From: CAYVZZ01 sp964456185 | GTDB taxonomy: Bacteria; Pseudomonadota; Gammaproteobacteria; Pseudomonadales; Alcanivoracaceae | Direction: 5' to 3' | Assembly: GCA_964456185.1 (NCBI GenBank) | Contig: CAYVZZ010000130.1 | Location: forward strand, 1-5,945 | Length of the DNA stretch: 5,945 nucleotides | In this document: positions 1-5,945 of the stretch, piece by piece | Layout: every line of letters begins with the position of its first letter | How positions within the stretch are numbered: position 1 is the first letter of the stretch | Position numbers and translations under genes: made by a program | The notes under the pieces: generated by a model | Told to the model about the DNA's origin: nothing | What the model saw: the letters and a program-made list of their open reading frames with translations, nothing else | Databases searched by the model: none

Positions 1-468
1 GTCGTGTCAGCTCTTATCGGGCTGTGGCGCGGCTTTGTACGTGAGGCGTTTTCGCTAGTCACCTGGGTAGCTGCTTTTATTGTCGCCATGCTATTTTTTG
101 ATGGCATGGCAATGGTGCTACAGGCCTACATTGATGCCCCCAGTCTGCGCATGGCGGTCGCATTTGGCACACTGTTCGTGATTACGCTTTTTGTTGGCGG
201 GTTGCTCAGCCGATTGCTAGGCGAGCTGATTCGCATCACCGGTTTAACCGGAACTGACCGTACATTGGGCGCAGTTTTTGGCATTTTGCGTGGTGGGGTG
301 CTGGTGGTCGTGCTAGTCGCCCTTGGGCAATCGGTCTTTATGCAGGATGGCTGGTGGCACCAGTCTATATTGGTGCCTTACTTTTTAAGCTTTCAGCACT
401 GGTTGTGGCCGCTGTTCGGGCAGGCTGCCAGTGCCTTGGCAGGCGTTACAGGTAACCTGCACAATTAA
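1..468 (+). CDS. cvpA: CvpA family inner-membrane protein (5' partial)
   Basis: CvpA is a small inner-membrane protein, named for its need in colicin V production in E. coli, where it lies directly upstream of purF; its molecular role is not settled. The reading frame is already open at base 1. A GTG at 4-6 could be read as a start, but the family normally carries about 15-20 more residues ending in a first membrane segment before the conserved L-W-R-G-F-V-R-E stretch seen here, so the true start lies outside the window. Counting from codon 4-6, likely membrane segments are at residues 17-32, 51-68 and 91-110. The family's T-G-L-T-G-T-D-R-x-L-G motif is at 79-89 and the W-W pair at 117-118. 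The TAA stop is at 466-468. The purF neighbour supports the call strongly. Confidence 0.93.
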   Translation, partial: VVSALIGLWRGFVREAFSLVTWVAAFIVAMLFFDGMAMVLQAYIDAPSLRMAVAFGTLFVITLFVGGLLSRLLGELIRITGLTGTDRTLGAVFGILRGGVLVVVLVALGQSVFMQDGWWHQSILVPYFLSFQHWLWPLFGQAASALAGVTGNLHN

Positions 469-550
469 GGCAACGCGTTAAATATCATCGGGCTTTACTT
501 ACACTAAGTAGCAGATTTAACCAGCAGTACTAACCAACAGAGGCAGGCTT

Positions 551-2068
551 ATGTGCGGCATTGTGGGAATCGTTGGCAAGAGTCGAGTGAATCAGGATAT
601 CTACGATGCTCTAACGGTGTTACAGCACCGTGGGCAAGATGCCGCCGGTATCGTCACTTGTGATGACAAGCATCTCTTTCTGCGCAAAAGTAACGGGTTG
701 GTGCGTGATGTGTTTCAACAGCGACACATGAATCGTCTGGTTGGCGACATGGGTATTGGCCATGTGCGCTATCCTACCGCGGGGTCTTCCAGTTCGGCTG
801 AAGCCCAGCCTTTTTATGTCAACTCGCCTTACGGCATTACGTTGGCGCATAACGGCAACCTGACTAATTCCGAGGCGCTGGCCGAGCACCTTTTCCGTTC
901 TGATTTGCGCCATATCAATACCTCATCCGATTCAGAAATTTTACTGAATATTTTTGCCCATGAGCTTCAACAGCTGCATAAGCTCACACCTCAACCGGCT
1001 GATATCTTTGCGGCGGTGGAGAAGATGCACCACCGTGTCGAAGGCGGTTATGCCGCTGTTGCCATGATTACCGGCCACGGCATTGTGGCCTTTCGTGATC
1101 CGAACGGCATTCGCCCCTTGTGTTTTGGTAGCCGCAAAACCGGCACGGGCACCGAGTATATGGTGTCGTCAGAATCGGTCGCCTTGTCTGCATTGGGCTT
1201 TACCTTAGAGCGCGATGTGGCACCCGGTGAAGCCGTTTATATCACCGTTGATGGTGAGATTTACACGCAACAATGCGCGGCCAATGCCGAGCTGCACCCT
1301 TGTATTTTCGAACAGGTTTACTTGGCGCGCCCGGACTCCATTTTGGATGGCATTTCGGTCTACAAAGCTCGCCTGCGTATGGGCGAGAAACTGGCCGATA
1401 AAATTGCTCGTGAGTGGCCCGACAACGATATCGATGTGGTCATTCCGATTCCCGACACCAGCCGCACCTCGGCGCTGCAAACGGCTTATCGGTTGGATGT
1501 GAAATTCCGTGAAGGCTTTATCAAAAATCGCTACATTGGTCGCACTTTCATTATGCCGGGTCAGCAAAAGCGCCGTAAATCGGTACGCCAAAAACTCAGC
1601 GCCATTGACTTGGAATTCCGTGGCAAGAACGTTTTGTTGGTAGACGACTCCATCGTGCGTGGCACCACCTGTAATGAAATTATCCAAATGGCGCGTGATG
1701 CGGGTGCCAACAAGGTGTATTTTGCCAGTGCTGCCCCCGCCGTGCGCTATCCGAATGTGTATGGCATCGACATGCCATCGGCATCCGAGTTGATTGCCCA
1801 TGGGCGAACTGTAGACGAGATAGGCAAACTTATTGGTGCCGACCGGTTAATTTACCAAGACCTGGATGACTTGGTCGAAACTTGCCGCGAAGGCAATGCC
1901 GATATCACGACCTTTGATTGCTCGGTGTTTGACGGCAATTATATTACCGGCAACATCGACGAGGCTTATCTTGACGCATTGGATTCACAGCGCAATGATG
2001 CGGCACGTCAGCTATCGATGAACTTGATAGCTGACAATGAAGTGATCGACTTGCATAACGCAAGCTGA
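551..2068 (+). CDS. purF: Amidophosphoribosyltransferase (glutamine PRPP amidotransferase)
   Basis: This cytosolic enzyme makes 5-phosphoribosylamine from PRPP and glutamine, the first committed step of purine synthesis. The 505-residue product matches the E. coli enzyme in length and is co-linear with it. It starts M-C-G-I-V-G, so Met removal exposes the Cys2 nucleophile with no propeptide, as in the E. coli type rather than the Bacillus type, which has a propeptide and an iron-sulfur cluster. Glutaminase residues visible are Arg73 in HVRYPT, Asn101-Gly102 in HNGNL and Asp127 in SDSE. The phosphoribosyltransferase half carries the flexible-loop segment N-R-Y-I-G-R-T-F near 326-333 and the PRPP motif VLLVDDSIVRGTT at 361-373. 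A GAGG at 540-543 lies seven bases before the ATG. The 82-base gap after cvpA holds no convincing promoter, so co-transcription with cvpA is likely. All key residues are intact. Confidence 0.98.
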   Translation: MCGIVGIVGKSRVNQDIYDALTVLQHRGQDAAGIVTCDDKHLFLRKSNGLVRDVFQQRHMNRLVGDMGIGHVRYPTAGSSSSAEAQPFYVNSPYGITLAHNGNLTNSEALAEHLFRSDLRHINTSSDSEILLNIFAHELQQLHKLTPQPADIFAAVEKMHHRVEGGYAAVAMITGHGIVAFRDPNGIRPLCFGSRKTGTGTEYMVSSESVALSALGFTLERDVAPGEAVYITVDGEIYTQQCAANAELHPCIFEQVYLARPDSILDGISVYKARLRMGEKLADKIAREWPDNDIDVVIPIPDTSRTSALQTAYRLDVKFREGFIKNRYIGRTFIMPGQQKRRKSVRQKLSAIDLEFRGKNVLLVDDSIVRGTTCNEIIQMARDAGANKVYFASAAPAVRYPNVYGIDMPSASELIAHGRTVDEIGKLIGADRLIYQDLDDLVETCREGNADITTFDCSVFDGNYITGNIDEAYLDALDSQRNDAARQLSMNLIADNEVIDLHNAS

Positions 2069-2086
2069 CCCAAACGTTTGATTCAG
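2065..2086. promoter_or_regulatory. Near-palindromic candidate operator between purF and metZ
   Basis: A perfect 10-base palindrome, CAAACGTTTG (2071-2080), is flanked symmetrically by CTGA on the left and TCAG on the right, giving 9 matching pairs of 11 around a central C-G step. The left arm includes the purF stop codon. The core equals the centre of the PurR operator known from enteric bacteria, and LacI-family sites generally have a central CG. The outer bases do not fit the PurR consensus well. As RNA it could only form a weak hairpin and no T-run follows, so it is not a convincing terminator. Regulator identity is inference. Confidence 0.3.
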
Positions 2087-2110
2087 ACTATTGCGTAAGT
2101 CGACATAAAC

Positions 2111-2118
2111 AGGAAGGA
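2111..2118 (+). promoter_or_regulatory. Ribosome binding site of metZ
   Basis: AGGAAGGA lies five bases before the ATG at 2124 and is a strong purine-rich Shine-Dalgarno sequence, the best in the window. It fixes the metZ start and suggests efficient independent translation of metZ after purF. Confidence 0.8.
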
Positions 2119-2123
2119 CTCGC

Positions 2124-3335
2124 ATGAAAGACATTAAGGACTCGGCTGGATTACAGCCGGAAACATTGGCCATTCGTGGTGCCGAGTTGCCCACAGAGGA
2201 GCTATCACACTCTGAGCCGATGTTCCTTACCTCGAGTTTTCGCTATAACTCGGCGGAGCAAGCCGAAGCTCGTTTTTCGCAACGTGAGCCCGGCAATATA
2301 TATTCGCGCTTTATTAACCCCACTGTCACCGTTTTTCAGAAGCGTCTGGCACTCTTGGAAGGCGGCGAGCGTTGTGAGGCTTTTGCTTCCGGTATGTCGG
2401 CCATTTCCAGCACCTTGTTTACCTTGCTGCAGGCCGGTGATCACGTCGTGTCGTCGCGCAGCATTTTTGGCACCACGGTGCGTGTGTTTGATAACTACTT
2501 GGGCAAATTTGGTGTCGAAACCACCTATGTCAATTTGCCGGATATGGCCGCTTGGGAAGCTGCCATTCAACCCAACACCAAAGTCTTGTATCTAGAAACC
2601 CCGTCCAACCCCTTGTCGGAAATTGGCGATTTACGCGCACTTGCCAAGTTGGCGCATGACAATGATGCGCTTCTTGTGGTCGATAACTGTTTTTGCACAC
2701 CGATTCTACAGCGTCCGCTCGAGCTTGGCGCAGATTTGGTGATTCACAGTGCAACCAAGTTTATTGACGGCCAGGGGCGTTGCATGGGTGGAGCCGTGGT
2801 TGGCAGTAACGAGCTGGTCGAGCCGATTCACCGATTCTTGCGCACCAATGGCCCGAGCCTGAGCCCATTTAACGCTTGGGTGTTTGTCAAAGGTCTGGAG
2901 ACGCTGTCGTTGCGCATGCACACCCTAAGCGCCCATGCACTTGAACTGGCAACCTGGCTCGAACAGCAGCCCGGCTTCAGCCGTGTGTATTACGCCGGTT
3001 TGCCAAGTCATCCGCAGCATCAACTAGCCGCGAGTCAGCAATCGGCGTTTGGTGCCGTGTTAGCCTTTGAAGTGGAAGACAGCAAAGGCAATGCGGGGCG
3101 TGATGAAGCCTGGCGCTTCATGGATGCGATGGAATGGCTCACAATCACCTCCAATTTGGGTGACGTAAAAACCACTATTACACATCCGGCATCAACCAGT
3201 CATGGCAAGTTGACTGTAGAGGCTCGCGAAGCAGCCGGCATTCACGACAACATGATTCGTGTATCGGTTGGTTTGGAAGCCGTAGTGGATTTACAAGCCG
3301 AGATGAAACGAGGGCTAGCCGCACTGGGACATTAA
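2124..3335 (+). CDS. metZ: O-succinylhomoserine sulfhydrylase
   Basis: This PLP enzyme of the Cys/Met metabolism family converts O-succinylhomoserine plus sulfide to homocysteine, giving direct sulfhydrylation in methionine synthesis. The product has 403 residues, usual for the family. Visible features are the phosphate-binding Y60-S-R62, ASGM at 88-91, ETPSNP at 158-163, Asp187 in VVDN (contact to the PLP ring nitrogen), the PLP lysine Lys212 in HSATK, and the substrate-carboxylate arginine Arg379 in IRVSVGLE. Where MetB, MetC and MetY relatives have a Tyr in an L/C-Y-G-G-T/S motif stacking on PLP, this protein has Phe115 in S-I-F-G-T-T, as I recall for MetZ proteins. With the H-S-A-T-K-F-I-D-G-Q-G-R segment and the purF neighbour, this favours MetZ over cystathionine synthase or O-acetylhomoserine sulfhydrylase. 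Substrate choice (succinyl versus acetyl) is from family knowledge, not proven here. Confidence 0.93.
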   Translation: MKDIKDSAGLQPETLAIRGAELPTEELSHSEPMFLTSSFRYNSAEQAEARFSQREPGNIYSRFINPTVTVFQKRLALLEGGERCEAFASGMSAISSTLFTLLQAGDHVVSSRSIFGTTVRVFDNYLGKFGVETTYVNLPDMAAWEAAIQPNTKVLYLETPSNPLSEIGDLRALAKLAHDNDALLVVDNCFCTPILQRPLELGADLVIHSATKFIDGQGRCMGGAVVGSNELVEPIHRFLRTNGPSLSPFNAWVFVKGLETLSLRMHTLSAHALELATWLEQQPGFSRVYYAGLPSHPQHQLAASQQSAFGAVLAFEVEDSKGNAGRDEAWRFMDAMEWLTITSNLGDVKTTITHPASTSHGKLTVEAREAAGIHDNMIRVSVGLEAVVDLQAEMKRGLAALGH

Positions 3336-3364
3336 ACAGCGCGATAAGATGGGATAGGGCAAAG

Positions 3365-4282
3365 ATGACACAGGTAAACAAGGCACTCGAGCAGCTGGAC
3401 AAGGTGGTGTTGGGGAAACCCAGAGTGCTGAAACTGGCCGTTGCCTGCCTGTTATCGCAAGGTCACCTGCTCATTGAAGATTTGCCCGGCATGGGCAAAA
3501 CCACCTTGGCGCATGCTTTGGCAAAAGTGTTCGGTCTTGACTGGCAACGCGTGCAATTTACCAGTGATATGCTGCCGGCCGATATCCTTGGCGTGTCGGT
3601 GTTTAACAGCAAGGAGCAGCAATTCCACTTTCAGGCCGGCCCGATTTTCACACAACTCTTGTTGGCCGACGAAATCAACCGAGCCACGCCAAAAACCCAA
3701 AGCGCCTTACTAGAGGCCATGGAAGAGCAGCAGGTGACGCTAGAGCGTCAATCGCGTGCTTTGCCATCGCCTTTTTTCGTGGTGGCTACTCAAAACCCGG
3801 TCACTCAGACCGGCACCTTTCCGTTACCCGAATCCCAACTTGACCGCTTTCTGATGCGCTTATCCCTGGGCTATCCCGATGCGCGCACCGAACGCCAGCT
3901 GTTAATGCAAGGTGACTCTCGCCGCTTGCTGGAACAACTCACACCGGTAATGACACCAGGCGAATTACAGCAGCTGATGGCACAAGCGGGCAGCATTCAT
4001 GTATCGGCCGATTTGTTGGACTATGTGCAACGCTTATTAGCGGAAAGTCGGCAAAGTGGCGCGTTTGTGAGTGGTTTGTCGCCGCGTGCCGGCTTGGCGC
4101 TATTGCGAGTCGCGCGTAGCTGGGCGATGCTGGCAGGGCGCGACTTTGTCACCCCGGATGACGTGCAAACCGTGATGCCCGCAGTCTGCGACCACCGTTT
4201 GCAGCAACGCTCTGGCGGTAGTGATATCAGCGGCTCACAGCAGCTGTTGGAGCAGGTAGCGGTAGTCGGTAAACCCGCATAA
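3365..4282 (+). CDS. MoxR family AAA+ ATPase
   Basis: MoxR ATPases act as chaperone-like machines, often paired with DUF58 or von Willebrand A proteins. The 305-residue product has the usual short MoxR length. Visible are Walker A P-G-M-G-K-T-T at 41-47 (Lys45), Walker B L-L-L-A-D-E-I-N-R-A at 98-107 (Asp102, Glu103), sensor 1 A-T-Q-N-P at 141-145, L-D-R-F at 159-162 with the likely arginine finger Arg161, and sensor 2 L-S-P-R-A-G at 238-243 (Arg241). All nucleotide-handling residues are intact. There is no signal peptide or membrane segment, so it should be cytosolic. An A-G-G-G at 3356-3359 lies five bases before the ATG, a modest ribosome site. The gene follows metZ by 29 bases and precedes the DUF58 gene by 10, matching the MoxR-DUF58-TgpA cluster known in Pseudomonas aeruginosa. 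Its client here is not known. Confidence 0.95.
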   Translation: MTQVNKALEQLDKVVLGKPRVLKLAVACLLSQGHLLIEDLPGMGKTTLAHALAKVFGLDWQRVQFTSDMLPADILGVSVFNSKEQQFHFQAGPIFTQLLLADEINRATPKTQSALLEAMEEQQVTLERQSRALPSPFFVVATQNPVTQTGTFPLPESQLDRFLMRLSLGYPDARTERQLLMQGDSRRLLEQLTPVMTPGELQQLMAQAGSIHVSADLLDYVQRLLAESRQSGAFVSGLSPRAGLALLRVARSWAMLAGRDFVTPDDVQTVMPAVCDHRLQQRSGGSDISGSQQLLEQVAVVGKPA

Positions 4283-4292
4283 CGAGAATGAC

Positions 4293-5243
4293 ATGGCGAC
4301 TCTATGGCGTCGCTGGTTTGGTGTTTGGTTGGCAAGGCGTGTGCCGCCCAAACGTGAAAGAACCCTTAATCAGCGATGTATTTTTATCTTTCCCAATTGG
4401 CGCGGTGGCTTTTTTCTGCTGCTGGCGTTTGTGCTGTTTATTGGCGGCATCAATTACCAGAATAATCTGGTGATGGGTTTTTCCTTCCTGCTGTTTTCTC
4501 TTTTTTGTGTCGCCATTTGGCACACCTATCGTAATCTGTCTGGTCTCACGCTGACGGTGCTCAACATGCAACCGGCCTTTGCTGGCAGCGAGGGCAGTGT
4601 GCGGCTGCATCTCAAAGCCGCTAGAGAACATGCGGCGATAAGCGTTTATTGGCTAGCGAAACGGCCAGCTCAGCTATCACTTAATGCCAATGAAGAAGCT
4701 GACATAGCCTTGGCTGTGCCGTTGACAAAACGAGGCTGGAATCGTCCCGGCCGCTTACACATCGAAAGCCGTTTTCCGTTGGGGTTAATCCGCGCCTGGT
4801 GTTTGTTGGATATGGACTGTGCTTGTCTGGCTTGGCCAACTCCATTGCCCGGTGGCGTTTGTCCGGCCAGTGGCGGAGAAGAAGAGGCGGGGCGCAAACG
4901 TACTGCGTCCGGTAGTGAAGACTTTGCCGGTCTGCGCGATTATGTGCCTGGCGATAGCTTGCAACACATCGACTGGAAAGCCTTCGCTCGCAGCAACGAG
5001 CTGCAGGTGCGCCAATTTATTGATCCGGTGGAAGGGCAGCGTCAACTGGAGTGGGACAAGTTGGAAGGCATGGCGGTGGAACAGCGCTTGTCTCGCCTGT
5101 GCTATTGGGCACTGCAGTTGGAAAAGCGCGGCCAGTTGTGGGGGCTTTCTATCCCCGGCACCCAGATACCACCCGACCGCGGCGAGGCACATCTGCACGA
5201 TGCCTTGTCCGCTTTGGCATGCTTTGGTGAGGTGTCGCCGTGA
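4293..5243 (+). CDS. DUF58 domain membrane protein
   Basis: The 316-residue product is a DUF58 protein, a family of unknown molecular function that almost always accompanies MoxR ATPases. After a basic N-terminus come two membrane segments at about 38-54 and 59-77, with a short G-G-I-N-Y-Q-N-N turn between them typical of this type. The rest is probably a beta-rich domain followed by a reduced von Willebrand A-like domain. The linker motif R-F-P-L-G-L-I-R-A-W is at 160-169 and the DUF58 hallmark, G-S-E-D-F-A-G-L-R-D-Y then P-G-D and H-I-D-W-K-A-F-A-R, spans 207-233. The region around 252-262 has no Asp-x-Ser-x-Ser metal site. Start: ATG at 4293, with a weak GAGA at 4284-4287; another ATG at 4288 is out of frame. 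The 10-base gap after the ATPase stop suggests translational coupling. It probably acts as membrane partner of the ATPase (inference). Confidence 0.92.
   Translation: MATLWRRWFGVWLARRVPPKRERTLNQRCIFIFPNWRGGFFLLLAFVLFIGGINYQNNLVMGFSFLLFSLFCVAIWHTYRNLSGLTLTVLNMQPAFAGSEGSVRLHLKAAREHAAISVYWLAKRPAQLSLNANEEADIALAVPLTKRGWNRPGRLHIESRFPLGLIRAWCLLDMDCACLAWPTPLPGGVCPASGGEEEAGRKRTASGSEDFAGLRDYVPGDSLQHIDWKAFARSNELQVRQFIDPVEGQRQLEWDKLEGMAVEQRLSRLCYWALQLEKRGQLWGLSIPGTQIPPDRGEAHLHDALSALACFGEVSP
5229..5233 (+). promoter_or_regulatory. Ribosome binding site deciding the GTG start of the tgpA-like gene
   Basis: GAGGT inside the end of the DUF58 gene lies six bases before the GTG at 5240. It supports that GTG over the later in-frame GTG at 5258 and ATG at 5353 (codon 39), which would remove the first membrane segment. 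Confidence 0.7.
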
Positions 5244-5945
5244 GCCGCTTTTATCAGGTGCCCCATCGTACCATTGGCTGGTTATTGCTGGCGGCCATTT
5301 GGGCGGCGTTACCCGCCTTACTAGACGGCTCTTATGCGCTACTTGCTATGGTGTTGTTGTTATTTGGCTGGCGCTGGCAGGTCGCTCGGGCGCGGCTGTC
5401 CATGCCGGGACGGTTGCTGCGCACGACCTTGTTGGTGCTGGTGGTGCTACTCGTGCTGTGGCATTACCACACCATTTTCGGGCCGTCGGCTGGTGTGGCC
5501 TTGTTAACCGCCGCGTTTGCGCTGAAGTTGCTGGAAATGTTTCGCCTGCGCGATGCCTACGTGGTGGTGTTGCTGGGATATTTTGTGCTGGCCACCATCT
5601 TCCTGTTTCACCGCGGACTCTTCATGAGCCTGTATGTTGCCATCGGTTTTGTGCTGTTTACTGCCGTGCTGATCGGCATCAATCAGGCGGACGACAAGAG
5701 CAGCACCAAGCGGCATTTACGCTTGGCCCTGGTGATGTGCCTACAAGCTATACCACTGATGTTGGTGATATTTGTACTAGTGCCACGAGTGGCGCCGTTA
5801 TGGGGTATTCCTCAAGACCAAGCTAAAACTGGATTATCCAGCAGCATGGCACCCGGTGAAATTAGTGATGTAGCTCAGTCAGCCGATCCCGTATTTCGGG
5901 TGACATTTGATGGCAAGGTCCCGCCTAGAGCAGCGCGTTATTGGC
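5240..5945 (+). CDS. tgpA: TgpA-like membrane transglutaminase, N-terminal part (3' partial)
   Basis: The frame from GTG 5240 stays open to the window end, giving 235 codons plus one base. The start overlaps the DUF58 stop as GTGA, a usual sign of translational coupling. The visible part is the DUF3488-type membrane region: about six or seven hydrophobic segments at roughly 11-27, 32-45, 59-76, 83-98, 106-124, 128-147 and 161-181. Conserved stretches recalled from TgpA are A-L-K-L-L-E-M then R-D-A-Y-V-V-V at 94-110, V-P-R-V-A-P-L-W at 181-188, M-A-P-G-E-I at 203-208, and a run ending F-R-V-T-F-D-G ... P-P ... Y-W near 219-235. The Cys-His-Asp transglutaminase core, expected in the periplasm, would lie beyond the window, so catalytic competence cannot be judged. 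In P. aeruginosa TgpA is reported essential, and its gene sits beside MoxR and DUF58 genes as here. Confidence 0.9.
   Translation, partial: MSRFYQVPHRTIGWLLLAAIWAALPALLDGSYALLAMVLLLFGWRWQVARARLSMPGRLLRTTLLVLVVLLVLWHYHTIFGPSAGVALLTAAFALKLLEMFRLRDAYVVVLLGYFVLATIFLFHRGLFMSLYVAIGFVLFTAVLIGINQADDKSSTKRHLRLALVMCLQAIPLMLVIFVLVPRVAPLWGIPQDQAKTGLSSSMAPGEISDVAQSADPVFRVTFDGKVPPRAARYW

Noticed and set aside
4..6. GTG as the true start of cvpA
   Set aside because: The frame is open upstream of it and the conserved first membrane segment of CvpA would be missing, so the gene is truncated by the window edge instead.
472..510. Palindrome AACGCGTT (472-479) and small hairpin TACTT-ACACT-AAGTA (496-510) between cvpA and purF
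   Set aside because: Both are short; the hairpin stem is five weak pairs with no T-run, and the palindrome does not fit the PurR operator.
494..521. Possible promoter upstream of purF (TTTACT, 16 bases, TTTAAC)
   Set aside because: Each hexamer matches the sigma-70 consensus at only four of six positions, which is common by chance; not strong enough to annotate.
1205..1801. 198-codon minus-strand ORF inside purF
   Set aside because: It lies wholly antisense to a strongly conserved gene, has no recognisable motifs, and is explained by codon bias of the plus-strand frame.
3365..4282. ATPase as part of a defence or phage system
   Set aside because: The neighbours are DUF58 and TgpA-like genes with housekeeping genes upstream, matching a known envelope-associated cluster, and no defence effector or mobile-element sign is present.
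4819..5826. 335-codon plus-strand ORF across the DUF58/tgpA junction
   Set aside because: The product is Cys-, Arg- and Trp-rich with no family features, and both underlying frames encode well-supported proteins.

Overview
The window looks like an ordinary chromosomal segment from a gammaproteobacterium. The PurF product is co-linear with the E. coli type enzyme, and the order cvpA-purF-metZ is the arrangement known from Pseudomonas and related groups. Base composition is mildly GC-rich and looks uniform throughout. No mobile element, tRNA, rRNA, CRISPR array or foreign-looking island is visible. The exact genus cannot be fixed from this sequence; a marine or soil relative of Pseudomonas, such as a Cellvibrio-like lineage, is an inference only.

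Layout: six genes, all on the plus strand, tightly packed. (1) The window opens inside cvpA, an inner-membrane protein that lacks only its first residues here. (2) After an 82-base gap comes purF, complete, the first committed enzyme of purine synthesis. (3) After 55 bases comes metZ, complete, the sulfhydrylase that makes homocysteine from O-succinylhomoserine. (4) After 29 bases comes a MoxR-family AAA+ ATPase, complete. (5) After 10 bases comes a DUF58 membrane protein, complete. (6) Overlapping that stop codon by four bases is a TgpA-like transglutaminase, starting at a GTG at 5240 and cut by the window end before its catalytic domain.

The first three genes form a biosynthetic block (purine and methionine). 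The last three form the widespread MoxR-DUF58-transglutaminase module, thought to act as a chaperone-like ATPase with a membrane partner and a membrane-anchored periplasmic transglutaminase. No terminator-like hairpin with a T-run separates the blocks, so read-through across all six genes is plausible.

No undescribed system was found. The points most worth a second look are a near-palindrome at 2065-2086, just after purF and ahead of metZ, which resembles a LacI/PurR-family operator; the direct junction between the biosynthetic block and the MoxR module; and the GTG start of the tgpA-like gene, which is easily missed.
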